A stretch of DNA of 64,000 bases from Agrobacterium pusense (GCF_900102105.1 NZ_FNBB01000016.1:1-64000); one strand, 5' to 3'. Counted from the stretch's first letter, positions 1 through 10,030 are shown. Numbers and translations are program-made. The notes: generated by a model from the sequence alone, not told the origin.

Positions 1-132
1 GATTACGTCATCGTCATGAGAAACGGAAAGATTGTCGAGGAGGGAGAGACAAACGCCATCTTCAACCGGCCTTCGGCTGAGTACACCAGAACACTGATCA
101 AATCCGCTTTTTCGCCCGCCGTCGTGCCGTAG
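1..132 (+). CDS. Peptide-type ABC transporter ATP-binding protein, C-terminal fragment (cut by window edge)
   Basis: The reading frame is open from base 1 to a TAG at 130-132 and gives 43 residues. It begins DYVIVMRNGKIVEEG, the strand that follows the H-loop in ABC ATPases, and ends AEYTRTLIKSAF, which resembles the tail of OppF/DppF-type oligopeptide ATPases (usually HPYTRALL). The gene is therefore probably the last ATPase of a peptide/nickel-family importer read from the left. The Walker motifs lie outside the window, so its substrate and completeness cannot be judged. Confidence 0.75.
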   Translation, partial: DYVIVMRNGKIVEEGETNAIFNRPSAEYTRTLIKSAFSPAVVP

Positions 133-735
133 ATAAAAAATGGAGCGCACGCAGATCGCAGCGCCGTAGTACCGCCCGTGCGAAACCAGTTGCTTTTGGG
201 CAGGTGCTCATCAGGCTGTGACGTCCGGGACGCGGGCGGCTGGTGCAACATATCGGGGTTAACACCTCCTTCGTGGCTCGATAGTGAGGCACAAGGCTCG
301 CGACTTGTCGGAGCCTGCCGACCGTTGAGAGGTCAATTCGCTCGTTGCGCGCGTAATTGCAACCCCGGTATTGAACGCCGGGCACTATCGAAGGTGCTGA
401 TTTCGCAAAAACGTCAGGGCGCCTCGCCATTGCGGACGTGCGAGCTGACGACCACGCGTCATTCCTTAGGAGCACAGGAGCCCGTTATTACCCGCCTGTC
501 GCTGGTCGTCATTTGTTTACTCGCTCTTCGAATGTTCGATGACGTGGAAACGCCAGGAAAGACCGGCAATCGGACCAAGCAAACTTCCGCCCTCATCAGC
601 CGTTGAGCGCCACTCGACCGATCAGAGGCGATCGTCCTCCTCACTCGAGTGATCGATCGCAAGTACGTTGCCTGACATAAACCGGCTTCACCCAAGCGCC
701 GGATTGATCTATCCTGTTAGCAGACATGACAGTCG
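133..735. other. About 600 bp without a recognisable gene
   Basis: Several frames stay open for 60-140 codons on both strands here, but none translates to anything I recognise. They overlap one another and lack convincing ribosome binding sites. A 12-bp palindrome (TCACTCGAGTGA, 641-652) is the only short structure noted. Because the stretch lies between an intact operon end and an hsdR remnant, it may be decayed island DNA, but no insertion sequence end or transposase fragment is visible. Confidence 0.5.
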
Positions 736-2042
736 ATGTGCATCCGAACGGCGAGGGTCGCCAAGGCAATGTCCGGCCGCGACGATCTCGCCAAGCGGGC
801 GCGAAAGGTCGATGATCCGCTGAAACTGGTCATCGTGTGCGACACGTGGCTTACGGGGTTCGATGCGCCCTGCATGCACATGATGTATATCGACAAGCCG
901 ATGCGGGTCATGGGTTGATGCAGGCAATTGCCCGCGTCAACCGTGTCTTCAAGGAGAAGCCAGGCGGCCTCCTGGTCGATTACATCGGCATCGCCACCAA
1001 CCTGAAGAAGGCGCTCGCGCAGTATTCCCAGTCCGATCGAGACAAGACGGGGATTGATGAAGAGGAAGCCGTCGCCGTCCTCCTGGAGAAATACGAGATC
1101 GTCCGGGGCATGTTCACCGGGCATGACTACAGCCTGGGTGTCACGGGCAAGCCTATCGAGCGGCTGAAGGCGCTGGCGGACGGCATCGACTGGATCTTGA
1201 AGTGGCAGCAGGCGGAAGCAGCAAAAGTCGAAAGCCCAGAGATCAAGAATCAGGCGCATCGCCGATATCAGGATGCGGTTTTGGAGCTGAGCAAGGCCTA
1301 TGCCCTTGCCTCCGCCAGCGATGCGGCAACGGAAATTCGTGATGAGGTGTGCTTCTTCCAGGCCTTTCGCGCCGCTCTGGTGAAAACCACGGCTACCGGC
1401 AAGATGTCCGACAAGGCCAAATCAATGGCGGTGGAGCAGCTTCTCAACCAGGCCGTAGCCAATGCCGAGATCGTAGACATCCTGAAGGCTGCGGGGCTGC
1501 AGTCGCCCGACATCTCTGTTCTCTCTGACCAGTTCCTGATGGACGTCCAGAAGATGGAAAAGAAGAACCTCGCGCTGGAAGCTCTGAAGAAGCTTCTGAA
1601 CGGGGAGATCAAGAGCCGGTCCAAAACCAACGTCGTTCAGTCCAAGACCTTCTCTCGACGCCTTGAGGAGGCGGTGGCCCGGTATCATGCCAATGCGATT
1701 TCGACGGTCGAAATGATTCAGGAACTGATCGCGCTGGCGAAGGAAATCCAAACGGCGACCGCACGTGGTGATGAGCTTGGTCTCTCTCCGGAGGAGATCG
1801 CCTTTTATGACGCGCTTGCTGGCAATGAGACGGCCGTCGAGGTCATGGGTAGCGAACAGTTGCGTGTGATCGCCCACGAACTGGTCGAGAACATGCGGGG
1901 CTCAGTCACCGTTGATTGGCAACACAAGGCAAGTGCCCGCGCCAGGATGCGCATCCTAGTGAAACGCATCCTCAAGAAGTTTGGATATCCGCCAGACCTG
2001 GAGCAGGAGGCCATACAAATGGTGCGAGCTACTTTTGCATGA
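736..2042 (+). pseudogene. hsdR: Type I restriction endonuclease R subunit (hsdR) remnant: 5'-truncated and frameshifted
   Basis: Frame 1 from about 745 to 906 reads [19 protein letters not shown], the helicase motif V region of HsdR. It then hits a stop at 916-918. Another frame continues with [15 protein letters not shown] (motif VI, QAIARVNR) and runs about 375 residues to a stop at 2040-2042. In intact HsdR the junction reads DKPMRGHGLMQ, so loss of one G in the run at 904-907 explains the shift. The ATPase and nuclease N-terminus, roughly the first half of the usual protein of about 1000 residues, is absent. A stop at 727-729 closes the upstream frame. What remains is the end of motor domain 2 plus the helical C-terminal domain. 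No hsdM or hsdS is present nearby. Confidence 0.88.
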
Positions 2043-2277
2043 GATAAGTCGAGGCTGAAGAAAACGCCACTGCACTCTTTGGTCAACCAAGAGCGCAAAG
2101 CGAACTTTTTCGGGGCCTAGGCACGAAGACTTTACCCACGGTGCGACGTTCGCGACACTTATCTAACAGCCAAGCCAACGATGATGATCCTCACACAACA
2201 ATTATGTGGGTCATTTTGTGGGGCGAAGGCGCAAATTAATTACAACACATTGATAAAATTACGCTTTTTTGCATCAA

Positions 2278-2367
2278 TGGCGGAGAGGGTGGGATTCGAA
2301 CCCACGATACCCTTGCAGGTATGCCGCATTTCGAGTGCGGTGCATTCGACCACTCTGCCACCTCTCC
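2278..2367 (-). tRNA. tRNA-Ser (anticodon CGA)
   Basis: On the minus strand the 90-nt sequence has acceptor GGAGAGG pairing with CCTCTCC, the T-loop GGTTCGAATCC, a long class II variable arm, and anticodon loop CTCGAAA (anticodon CGA, serine). The terminal CCA is encoded at 2278-2280. The 3' end points toward the hsdR remnant, the side on which tRNA-targeting integrative elements insert, which fits the idea that the left flank is an old island scar. Confidence 0.95.
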
Positions 2368-2564
2368 GCATGCGCGAACGCTTGCGTTGCGCGCTCCTCT
2401 TAAACATCAATGGCCGGGCTGACAAGCGGAATTTCGCGTTTGTGTCACAAATTATTCGTCTTGAACGAGCTCACGGAATGGGGTTGGAGTTTGATTGTTT
2501 TTGCCGATATTTACTGATGACACGCCTCGGATTTTGCCAGGCGGGTGTGATTGATCGATCAGGT

Positions 2565-3446
2565 CTACAGTCGCTGATAGCGCCGGAGGATGTCAATGAT
2601 CCGGTCATCCTGATCAGGATCCGGCAGGAGCGCCGGCTGGCGGCTGGCGCCGACGGAAGGGTCCTGGAGATAAAGCGAACGTTTCACCATGGCCGGCGCG
2701 AAACCGAGGGCATAAAGATCTGTGCGGAAAGCCGCATAAATGGCCTGCTGGCGTTCGGCTTCGGCGATGTCGCCGGCGTTGAAAGCATCGAGAATGCCGG
2801 CGAGCACATCCGGAAGCGCGTTGCCGAGACCGGAAATGCAGCCTGCCGCACCGTTCTGCAGCGACCACAGAACGAGATGGTCCGGGCCGGAATAGACCTC
2901 GAAGCCGGGCACATCCTTCGCCACCCGAAGATAGGCTTCGAGCGTCTGCTGTGCACCGCCGGAATCCTTGATGCCGGCGATATTGCCGTGAGTGGCGAGC
3001 TTGCGGGCGGTTTCCGGTTCTATGTGGTTCTGGGTGCGGGCGGGAATGTCATAGAGATAGACCGGCGTGTCGACAGCGTCGGCCACCGTCGAGAAATGGC
3101 GGATCAGGCCATCCTGCGTACAGGCGATGAAGAAGGGCGTGATGACGGCGATGCCGTCGACACCAATACGGTCGAAGGATCTCGCGAGCTGCAGGGTTTC
3201 GAAGGTGGCCGGCATGCCAGCATTCACGATGACCCTGGCGCGGCCGGCCACCTCATCCACCACCTCCTCCGTCAGCCGGATCTTTTCATCATGCGTCAGC
3301 GCGGTAAAATCGCCGTTGGTACCGGCGCACATGATGTTGTTGCCGGCGGCTACCTGGCGGCGCACCTGCGCACGCGTCGCCTCATAATTGATGGTTTCGT
3401 CTTCATTAAAACAGGTGACGAGCGCAACGAAGGCTTGTTTGCTCAT
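2565..3446 (-). CDS. DapA-family (class I) aldolase/lyase
   Basis: A 293-residue (beta/alpha)8 aldolase of the dihydrodipicolinate synthase/N-acetylneuraminate lyase family. The carboxylate-binding motif is GTNGDF near residue 43. The catalytic tyrosine is Tyr132 in YLYDIP and the Schiff-base lysine is Lys160 in GIKDSGG, matching family positions. Overall it looks closer to 2-keto-3-deoxy-sugar-acid aldolases such as E. coli YagE/YjhH than to housekeeping DapA. It is the last gene of a five-gene leftward operon: its ATG overlaps the stop of the ABC ATPase gene by 4 bp. This location predicts cleavage of a 2-oxo acid derived from the imported compound rather than lysine synthesis. The exact substrate is unknown. 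Confidence 0.88.
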   Translation of the reverse strand: MSKQAFVALVTCFNEDETINYEATRAQVRRQVAAGNNIMCAGTNGDFTALTHDEKIRLTEEVVDEVAGRARVIVNAGMPATFETLQLARSFDRIGVDGIAVITPFFIACTQDGLIRHFSTVADAVDTPVYLYDIPARTQNHIEPETARKLATHGNIAGIKDSGGAQQTLEAYLRVAKDVPGFEVYSGPDHLVLWSLQNGAAGCISGLGNALPDVLAGILDAFNAGDIAEAERQQAIYAAFRTDLYALGFAPAMVKRSLYLQDPSVGASRQPALLPDPDQDDRIIDILRRYQRL

Positions 3447-5086
3447 GAAAGAACTCCGCTTGAATTTCCGGTGGCCTGGACAGGCGATGCAGCGTTATGT
3501 CCGGCCTCCCTATCGGGGTCGGGGTCGAGACTGGCTGAAAGGAGCGCGCGCGTGTAAGCCTCGCCCGGCGCTTCGAAAATCTGGCGGACGGTGCCGAATT
3601 CCACCACCTCCCCGCGCTGCATGACCATGACGTGATCGGCAAAATCCCGCACCACCGGCAGGTCGTGAGCGATGAAGATAAAAGAGAGGCCCATTTCGCG
3701 GCGCAGCTTGTCCAGCAGCGCAATAACCTGCGCCTGAACCGAAACGTCGAGTGCAGAAACCGCTTCGTCGCAGATGATCAGCTTCGGCTCCAGCGCCAGC
3801 GCCCGGGCAATGGCGATGCGCTGCCGCTGGCCGCCGGAAAACTGATGCGGATACCGGCGCATATGATCCGGTGAAAGACCGACCTGCTGCAGCAATTCGG
3901 CAACCCGTTCGCGCCATTTCGCCCTCGGCACTATGTCCGGATGGATGACCCAGGCTTCGGAAATCAGCTGGAACACCGTCATGCGGGGATTGAGCGACTG
4001 GGTAGGGTCCTGAAACACCATCTGCAGATCGCGCCGAAGCGCATAAAGCTCCGCTGGCGACAGCCTGAACAAGTCACGCCCCTTCCAGACGGCGCTGCCG
4101 GCATCCGGCTCATCGAGCCGCAGCAGGATGCGGGCGAGCGTCGACTTGCCGGAACCGCTTTCGCCGACGACGGCGATGGTTTCTCCGGCCATCAGGTCGA
4201 AAGAGACACCTTTCAACGCCTCGAAGGCGCCGTAACGCTTGCGCACATTCCGCACGCTGAGCAATGGCTCACCCGTTGCTTTCGGCTCATGCATCTCGCC
4301 CCGGCCGGGGGCGGCGTTGATCAGCTTGCGGGTGTAGGGGTGCTGCGGATTGCTGTAAACCTCGCGAACGGTGCCGGCCTCTACCAGAACGCCCTTCTCC
4401 ATCACCACGACCCGGTCGGCAATTTCGGCGACTACGCCGAGATCATGGGTAATGATGAGCACTGCCATGCCCGTTTCCCGCTGCAGTTCCCTGAGCAGCG
4501 AAAGCACTTCCGCCTGCACCGTCACGTCGAGCGCGGTGGTGGGTTCGTCGGCGATCAGAAGATCGGGGCGCAACGCCAGCGCCATGGCGATCATCACGCG
4601 CTGGCGCTGGCCGCCGGAAAATTCATGCGGGTATTTCGTCAGCGCCCTGTCAGGATCGGGAATGCCCACACGCGCTATAAGCCGCCTCGCTTCCGCTTCT
4701 GCCTCGGCCTTGCCCATGCCATGCGTGGTCATTGCCTCGCGGATCTGCCAGCCAACAGTATAAACCGGGTTGAGATGGCTGAGCGGATCCTGAAAGATCA
4801 TGGCGATGCGCCGGCCGTTGATCTCGCGGCGCGCCTCGGTCGGCATGGTCAGCAGGTCCTTGCCGTCGAGCAATATTTCTCCACCGCCGATGCGGCCGGG
4901 CGGCATGTCGATGAGGTTCATGATGGCCGACGAGGATACCGACTTGCCGGAACCGCTTTCGCCAAGGATCGCCAGCGTCTCACCTCGGTCGATATGGTAG
5001 GAGACATCCTTCACCGCATGCACGACACCGCTTACGGTGTGGAATTCCACGGAAAGATTGCGCACCTCGAGAAGATGATCAGCCAT
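3443..5086 (-). CDS. Peptide-family ABC transporter, two fused ATP-binding domains (DppD-DppF type)
   Basis: The 547-residue protein contains two complete ABC domains. Each has a Walker A GESGSGKS, signature FSGGQRQR, and Walker B (LLIADEPTTALD in the first, LIICDEAVSALD in the second). Each half ends with the oligopeptide-type tail (HPYTRKLI and EAYTRALL). The fusion replaces the separate DppD and DppF subunits and is common in rhizobial importers of this family. The start codon overlaps the end of the upstream permease by 8 bp, and the stop overlaps the aldolase start. It energises uptake through the two permeases encoded just upstream. Peptide-family importers also carry sugars, opines and glycosides, so peptide import should not be assumed. 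Confidence 0.93.
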   Translation of the reverse strand: MADHLLEVRNLSVEFHTVSGVVHAVKDVSYHIDRGETLAILGESGSGKSVSSSAIMNLIDMPPGRIGGGEILLDGKDLLTMPTEARREINGRRIAMIFQDPLSHLNPVYTVGWQIREAMTTHGMGKAEAEAEARRLIARVGIPDPDRALTKYPHEFSGGQRQRVMIAMALALRPDLLIADEPTTALDVTVQAEVLSLLRELQRETGMAVLIITHDLGVVAEIADRVVVMEKGVLVEAGTVREVYSNPQHPYTRKLINAAPGRGEMHEPKATGEPLLSVRNVRKRYGAFEALKGVSFDLMAGETIAVVGESGSGKSTLARILLRLDEPDAGSAVWKGRDLFRLSPAELYALRRDLQMVFQDPTQSLNPRMTVFQLISEAWVIHPDIVPRAKWRERVAELLQQVGLSPDHMRRYPHQFSGGQRQRIAIARALALEPKLIICDEAVSALDVSVQAQVIALLDKLRREMGLSFIFIAHDLPVVRDFADHVMVMQRGEVVEFGTVRQIFEAPGEAYTRALLSASLDPDPDREAGHNAASPVQATGNSSGVLS

Positions 5087-6002
5087 TTTTACGGCCCTTC
5101 ATTTCCAGCCGCCAGCGCTGCACCGGGTCGAGCGCGATGCGCAGCCAGTTGGACAGCAGGTTGAGCGACAGGGTGGTGAGAATGATGGCGAGCCCCGGCC
5201 AGAAGGACAGCCACCAGGCATTGGTGAGATATTGCCGCCCCTGCGAAATCATCAGGCCCCAGGTGATTTCCGGAGGCTGAATGCCGATGCCGAGGAAGGA
5301 CAGCGCGCTTTCCGCGAGCATGACATAAGCGAAATCAAGCGTTGCCAAGGTCGTCAGTGTCGGCAGCACCACGGGCAGGATGTGGCGGAAGAGGATGCGT
5401 TTTCCCGAAGCGCCCATGACCCTCGCCGCCTGCACGAACATCCGTTCGCGCACCTCCAGCACCTCCGCCCGGGTGGTGCGAATATAAACGGGAATCCGTG
5501 TGATGGCGAGTACCAGCATCAGGTTGAGGATGGAGGAGCCCAGCAGATAAAGCACGATGACCGCAATCAGCAGCGATGGAAAGGACATGATCACATCCGC
5601 AAGCCGCATGATGATCTGACCGGTGCGGCTGGAGGAAAAACCGGCGATGAGGCCGAGTACAGTTCCGGTGACGGCGGAGAGAAAAACCGCGCCGGCGGCG
5701 ATCATCATCGTGTTTTGTGTGGCGGCGACGATGCGCGCGAGAAGCGGGCGGCCGAGTGCATCCGCCCCCAGCCAGAAATACCACTCGCGCTGCCAGTCGA
5801 ACGGTGCAAGGTTGCGCCCGCGCAGGTTCTGTTTTGTCGCGAGATCGCCGAGCCAGGCCGGGCCGACAAAGGCGAGAATGACGACAATGACGAGAAAGAT
5901 GGCCGCGCAGAGCGCAAACTTGTCCGCCCACAACATGCGCAGCATGCGGGTTGCGAAAGACGGTTCATCGATGATCTCAGTATCGGCGTTCATAAGGCTC
6001 AT
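5079..6002 (-). CDS. Peptide-family ABC transporter permease (DppC-like)
   Basis: A 307-residue inner-membrane permease with an N-terminal transmembrane helix after a short cytoplasmic leader, the OppC-type N-terminal region, and five further helices. The cytoplasmic coupling loop is recognisable (ESALSFLGIGIQPPEITWGLM), as is typical for DppC/OppC proteins. It lies 15 bp downstream of the DppB-like gene and overlaps the ATPase gene by 8 bp, so it belongs to the same operon. Met-Ser-Leu-Met gives two possible starts 9 bp apart; the first is used here. Confidence 0.92.
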   Translation of the reverse strand: MSLMNADTEIIDEPSFATRMLRMLWADKFALCAAIFLVIVVILAFVGPAWLGDLATKQNLRGRNLAPFDWQREWYFWLGADALGRPLLARIVAATQNTMMIAAGAVFLSAVTGTVLGLIAGFSSSRTGQIIMRLADVIMSFPSLLIAVIVLYLLGSSILNLMLVLAITRIPVYIRTTRAEVLEVRERMFVQAARVMGASGKRILFRHILPVVLPTLTTLATLDFAYVMLAESALSFLGIGIQPPEITWGLMISQGRQYLTNAWWLSFWPGLAIILTTLSLNLLSNWLRIALDPVQRWRLEMKGRKNG

Positions 6003-6017
6003 GGCTGGACGACCTCC

Positions 6018-6932
6018 TCAGTGCCGGATGCGCGGATCGAGCAGCGCATAGGCGATATCGATCAGAAGGCTCATCAGGAAGATGGCCAACGCCGTGACGA
6101 GGATGGCGGCCAGAACGACATTGAAATCCCGCTGAAGGATGGAATCGATCATCAGCTTGCCGACACCAGGGAAACCAAAGATGGTTTCAACCACGACGGC
6201 GCCGTTGAGAAGGCTCGCCGCCTGATCGCCGATAACGGTGATCACGGGCAACATGGCATTGCGCAAGGCGTGGATGAAGATGATCGGACCCGATTTCACA
6301 CCCTTGGCGCGCGCCGTTTTGACATAGGCCGAGGACAGCGCGCCGATCATCGAGCCGCGCACCACCTGCACGATAATGCCGAAGGGGCGTACAAACAGAA
6401 CCGCGATAGGCAATATCCAGTGCAGCACGGACCCTGTGCCCGACGTGGGAAGCCAGGCCAGGTTGACGGAAAAAACCACGATCGCAACGATCGCCAGCCA
6501 GAAATCCGGCACGGATGCCCCGATGAGTGAGATACTCGAAGCGACGCGGTCAAAAAAGCCGCCGGAACGGAACGCCGCGAGCGAGCCGATGATGATGGCC
6601 GCCGTGGTGACCAGCGACATGGTGATAACGGCAAGCCAAAGCGTCCAGACGAAAGCCTCCAGCACCACATCCAGCGCCGGGCGCGCCTTTCGGAGAGATT
6701 CACCCAGATCACCCGTCATCACATCGCCGGCATAGCGCAGAAACTGCACCATCAGCGGGTCGTTCAAACCGTGCAAGGCGCGAAACTGCTGCTTCAATTC
6801 CTCGGACGCTTCCACCGGCAGAAACAGCGCCGCAGGGTCGCCCGTCAGGCGGGACAGGAAGAAAACCATCACGATGAGGCCGATCAGGGAGATCAGGCTC
6901 GCAAATGAACGTTTTCGGATGAAGTTCAGCAT
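6018..6932 (-). CDS. Peptide-family ABC transporter permease (DppB-like)
   Basis: A 304-residue permease. The ATG at 6932 is chosen because a ribosome binding site (CCGGAGG) lies just upstream and the protein then begins MLNFIRKRSF followed by a transmembrane helix; longer in-frame extensions are not membrane-like. DppB/OppB hallmarks are the large periplasmic loop after helix 1, FRALHGLNDP, and the C-terminal motif VVVETIFGFPGVGKLM. It is the first permease after the binding-protein gene, separated from it by a stem-loop at 6954-6975. It forms the pore with the DppC-like subunit. Confidence 0.92.
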   Translation of the reverse strand: MLNFIRKRSFASLISLIGLIVMVFFLSRLTGDPAALFLPVEASEELKQQFRALHGLNDPLMVQFLRYAGDVMTGDLGESLRKARPALDVVLEAFVWTLWLAVITMSLVTTAAIIIGSLAAFRSGGFFDRVASSISLIGASVPDFWLAIVAIVVFSVNLAWLPTSGTGSVLHWILPIAVLFVRPFGIIVQVVRGSMIGALSSAYVKTARAKGVKSGPIIFIHALRNAMLPVITVIGDQAASLLNGAVVVETIFGFPGVGKLMIDSILQRDFNVVLAAILVTALAIFLMSLLIDIAYALLDPRIRH

Positions 6933-6953
6933 TGTTGCCTCCGGTTTTTCAAT

Positions 6954-6975
6954 GCGGCGGCGAAGCTTCCGCCGC
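6954..6975 (-). promoter_or_regulatory. Intercistronic stem-loop after the binding-protein gene
   Basis: GCGGCGG (6954-6960) is complementary to CCGCCGC (6969-6975) with an 8-nt loop. There is no U-run, so it is more likely a 3'-end stabiliser or partial attenuator keeping the binding-protein transcript in excess over the permeases than a full terminator. Confidence 0.55.
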
Positions 6976-7008
6976 GCCGCCGCTTCTTCATTGACAGGAC
7001 GCGGGACC

Positions 7009-8517
7009 TTATTTGATGCCGATTTCCGAAAGCTGCAGCATCGAGTTGGTGGCAATGGTCGGCTTGAAGTCCAGCCGCTCGGAGACACGGGAGAAACCGA
7101 CCATGTGGAACAGCAACACATCCGCTACCACGTCATCATGCAGATAGGCGATGAGTTCGGACCAGAGCTTGGCGCGCTCGTCACCCACGGCTGCGGAGGC
7201 GCGTTCGATCAGATCGTCCACCTTCTTGTCAGAAAAGCCGGACTGGGTACCCTTGGTGGCATATTTGAAGAACATCGTGAAGGACGGGTCGCCCTTGGAA
7301 TTGTCATGCATGGCGGCGACGATCTGCGGTCCACGGCCTTCCTTGAATGGCTTCGAATAATAGCTTTCGTGCTCGGCCACTTCCACGAATTTCAGGTCGA
7401 TCTTGAAGCCGACTTCCTGCAATTGCTGCTGGATCGCTTCCATGATCTCGGTAACGTTCGGGAAATTCGCCGTGCGCGCGATGACGGTGATCGGTGTATC
7501 CACCTTTACGCCGGCGGCCTTTGCCTCTTCGAGCAGCTTTTTTGCACCCTCAGGGTCATAGGGGAAGACCTTGACGTCGGGATTCCAGCCGAGCGTGGTC
7601 GGCGGAACCAGCGCCGTCGCCAGGACCGCTCCTTCGGGAACCAGCGTGCCGAGAAATGCCTGCCTGTCGATGGCAAGGTTGAGCGCGCGGCGCACCCTGA
7701 CATCGTTCAAAGGCGCAATATTATGATCGAGGCGCATATAGACCGTTTCACTGTCGAGATAGGAAAAATCGGTCTTAGGATTTGTCGCGTCTAGCTGTGA
7801 AATGGAGGGGGAGAGATCGGCCTCGCCAGTCTGCACCATGGCGGCCCGCACCGAGGGATCGGCGCGAAAGAGATAGGTCGCTTCCGTGACCTGCGGCTTC
7901 TTGCCCCAATAATCATCACGCGACGTCAGTACGATCTGCTGGCCGGGAGTCCAGTTGGTCAGCTTGTAGGGCCCGGTGCCGACAGGCTCGCGGATGAATT
8001 CCATCTTGGTTTCTTCGGGAACGATGGTCACGAGCGACATCAGCAGCGGCAGGATCGGCTGGGCCGGATCCGTCTTGAAATCGATCGTATGGTCGTCGAC
8101 AACCGTCGGCGTCACCGTCATGCCGCCGAAATAGCGACGGGACTCGCAGGCGTTCTTGTCGCTCATGATGCGCTCGAAGCTGTGCTTCACATCCTTGGCG
8201 TCAAAATCCGTACCGTCGGAAAATTTCACGCCCTGACGCAGGTGGAAGCGCCAGCTGCCATCCGAGTTCTGCTCCCATTTTTCAGCAAGGCGCGGCTGAA
8301 CGCCGTTCTTGCCGCGCACATCAAGCTCGGTCAGGGTCTCACTGACATTTTCCATAATGATACGGCCAATGTTGGAGCGCGTGGCCATGCAGGGCTCAAG
8401 CAGGTCCGCTTCTTCCGCCAGCACGATCTTGATCGGCCCCGAAGCTGCAAACGCCGGCGAGCCGGCGGCGCTGAGGGAACCCAAAACAAGGGTGCCCGCA
8501 ATCAATGACTTCTTCAT
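7009..8517 (-). CDS. Periplasmic solute-binding protein of peptide-type ABC importer (SBP family 5)
   Basis: A 502-residue DppA/OppA-family protein. Residues 1-24 form a Sec signal peptide (two lysines, hydrophobic core, cleavage after AFA). The mature part has family 5 features: SETLTEL, then RLAEKWEQNSDGSWRFHLRQ, and DAKDVKHSFERIM. A strong ribosome binding site (GGGAGGAG) precedes the ATG. It is the first gene of the leftward operon and captures the substrate in the periplasm. Two acidic residues early in the mature protein (EEADLLEP) resemble cluster members that bind non-peptide ligands, but specificity cannot be read from sequence. Confidence 0.93.
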   Translation of the reverse strand: MKKSLIAGTLVLGSLSAAGSPAFAASGPIKIVLAEEADLLEPCMATRSNIGRIIMENVSETLTELDVRGKNGVQPRLAEKWEQNSDGSWRFHLRQGVKFSDGTDFDAKDVKHSFERIMSDKNACESRRYFGGMTVTPTVVDDHTIDFKTDPAQPILPLLMSLVTIVPEETKMEFIREPVGTGPYKLTNWTPGQQIVLTSRDDYWGKKPQVTEATYLFRADPSVRAAMVQTGEADLSPSISQLDATNPKTDFSYLDSETVYMRLDHNIAPLNDVRVRRALNLAIDRQAFLGTLVPEGAVLATALVPPTTLGWNPDVKVFPYDPEGAKKLLEEAKAAGVKVDTPITVIARTANFPNVTEIMEAIQQQLQEVGFKIDLKFVEVAEHESYYSKPFKEGRGPQIVAAMHDNSKGDPSFTMFFKYATKGTQSGFSDKKVDDLIERASAAVGDERAKLWSELIAYLHDDVVADVLLFHMVGFSRVSERLDFKPTIATNSMLQLSEIGIK

Positions 8518-8837
8518 TCCGTTCTCCTCCCAGATCAGAAATTCAGCAACATGGCGGTGGACCGCAAGAGGCAGTTGAAGGCCCCGTCTCCCGCATCGGG
8601 GAGCATGGCGTGCGGATGATCGTCTCCTCCACCCGTCATCAAAGCATCGACGCTATCGCATTTTTTGTCAATTTATTTTTCCTTACCGATTTCAGATCAG
8701 TCTCGGTTTATAATTTTTATTGTTGTAAATCAACATATTAGATATAAAACTCCGAATGAATATCACGATATTTTCTACATAATAAACTTGACAACTTTTC
8801 GAATATGCCATTTTCATCTGCCCAAGAGGAGATCAAG
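8518..8837. promoter_or_regulatory. AT-rich divergent control region
   Basis: This 320-bp gap separates the importer operon (leftward) from the sialidase-like/pdxA operon (rightward) and is strikingly AT-rich for the window. It holds an inverted repeat TGTTG-TAAAT-CAACA at 8721-8735, a size and shape compatible with a FadR-type GntR operator. It also holds a TTGACA at 8788-8793 that could be the -35 box of the rightward operon. The GntR regulator at 12168-12875 is the obvious candidate binder. That assignment is inference. Confidence 0.6.
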
Positions 8838-10030
8838 ATGACCCCTGATGACATCGCTCAGGCCATGACCGGAGATATCCACGTCACGTCAGAAAAACGG
8901 CGTGAAGCCTTTCTGCCATCGCCCATGATCCAGAACCATGCGAGCTTCCTGCATCTTCTGGACGATGGCGTGCTGCTCTGCGCATGGTTCGGGGGAACGC
9001 TCGAGGGAAAGTCGGATATTTCCATCTTCGCATCCGTGCTGACGCCCGGAGCCGGACGCTGGGGAGCGCCGCAGCGCCTCAGTCATGATACGGCCCGCTC
9101 CGAACAGAATCCTGTTCTTTTCACCGCGCCGGATGGCGCTCTCTGGCTGTTTCACACCGCCCAGCCCTCCGGCAATCAAGATGAGTGCCGCATCCGCATG
9201 GCGAAAATCCATCGTAATCGGTCGGAACCGGAGAAGCTCATTTCAGAGGATGGACGATTTCTCGATCTTCCCAAGGGCTGTTTCATCCGCGCGCCGCTGC
9301 GCATCCGCGATGATGGAGCGTGGCTGTTGCCGATCTTCCGTTGCGTTCAGCGACCCGGACAGAAATGGAACGGCAGCCACGATACGGCAGCGCTCGGCAT
9401 TTCCACGGACGATGGCGAGACATGGACATTGCAGGAATTGCCGGACTCGATCGGCTGCGTGCATATGAGCCCGGTGGCGGGAACGGACGGACAACACTCC
9501 GCTTTTTTTCGCCGTCGCCAGGCCGATTTTGTCTACCGCACCGAAAGCAAGGATGGCGGTCGCTCATGGTCAAGGCCGCATCCGACCGATGTGCCGAACA
9601 ACAATTCTTCCATCGCCGTGACAAGGCTCGGTAGCGGCCGGCTGGCAATGATTTGCAATCCCGTCAACGCCGCCCAGTCGAGCGACCGCCGCGCCTCGCT
9701 TTATGACGAACTCGGAGAGGACGATGGCAGGCCGGATGCTGATCCAAGCGGCGGATGCGTGCCCGTCTGGGGGGTGCCGCGCGCACCCATCACAATCTGC
9801 CTTTCCGATGACGACGGGCGCAGCTTTCCGACCCGTATCCTGATCGAGAACGGGCCGGGCACATGTCTGTCGAACGATTCGACGGATGGCCGAAACCTGG
9901 AAATGTCCTATCCATGGCTTCTGGAGACACCTGACGGTGCGCTGCACGCAAGCTACACCTATCATCGTCGCGCCATCAAATATGTGCGGCTGGAGCCCGG
10001 CTGGGCCGAAACTGCGGACGGGAGAAAAAG

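Noticed and set aside
178..606. A 142-codon open frame on the plus strand, with overlapping frames on the minus strand
   Set aside because: Translations show no recognisable motif, are rich in Arg and Cys as expected for antisense or random frames in GC-rich DNA, and lack ribosome sites.
5232..6530. A long plus-strand open frame opposite the DppC/DppB genes
   Set aside because: It is antisense to two clear permease genes; composition is Arg/Asp/His-rich as expected for a reverse frame, with no known domain.
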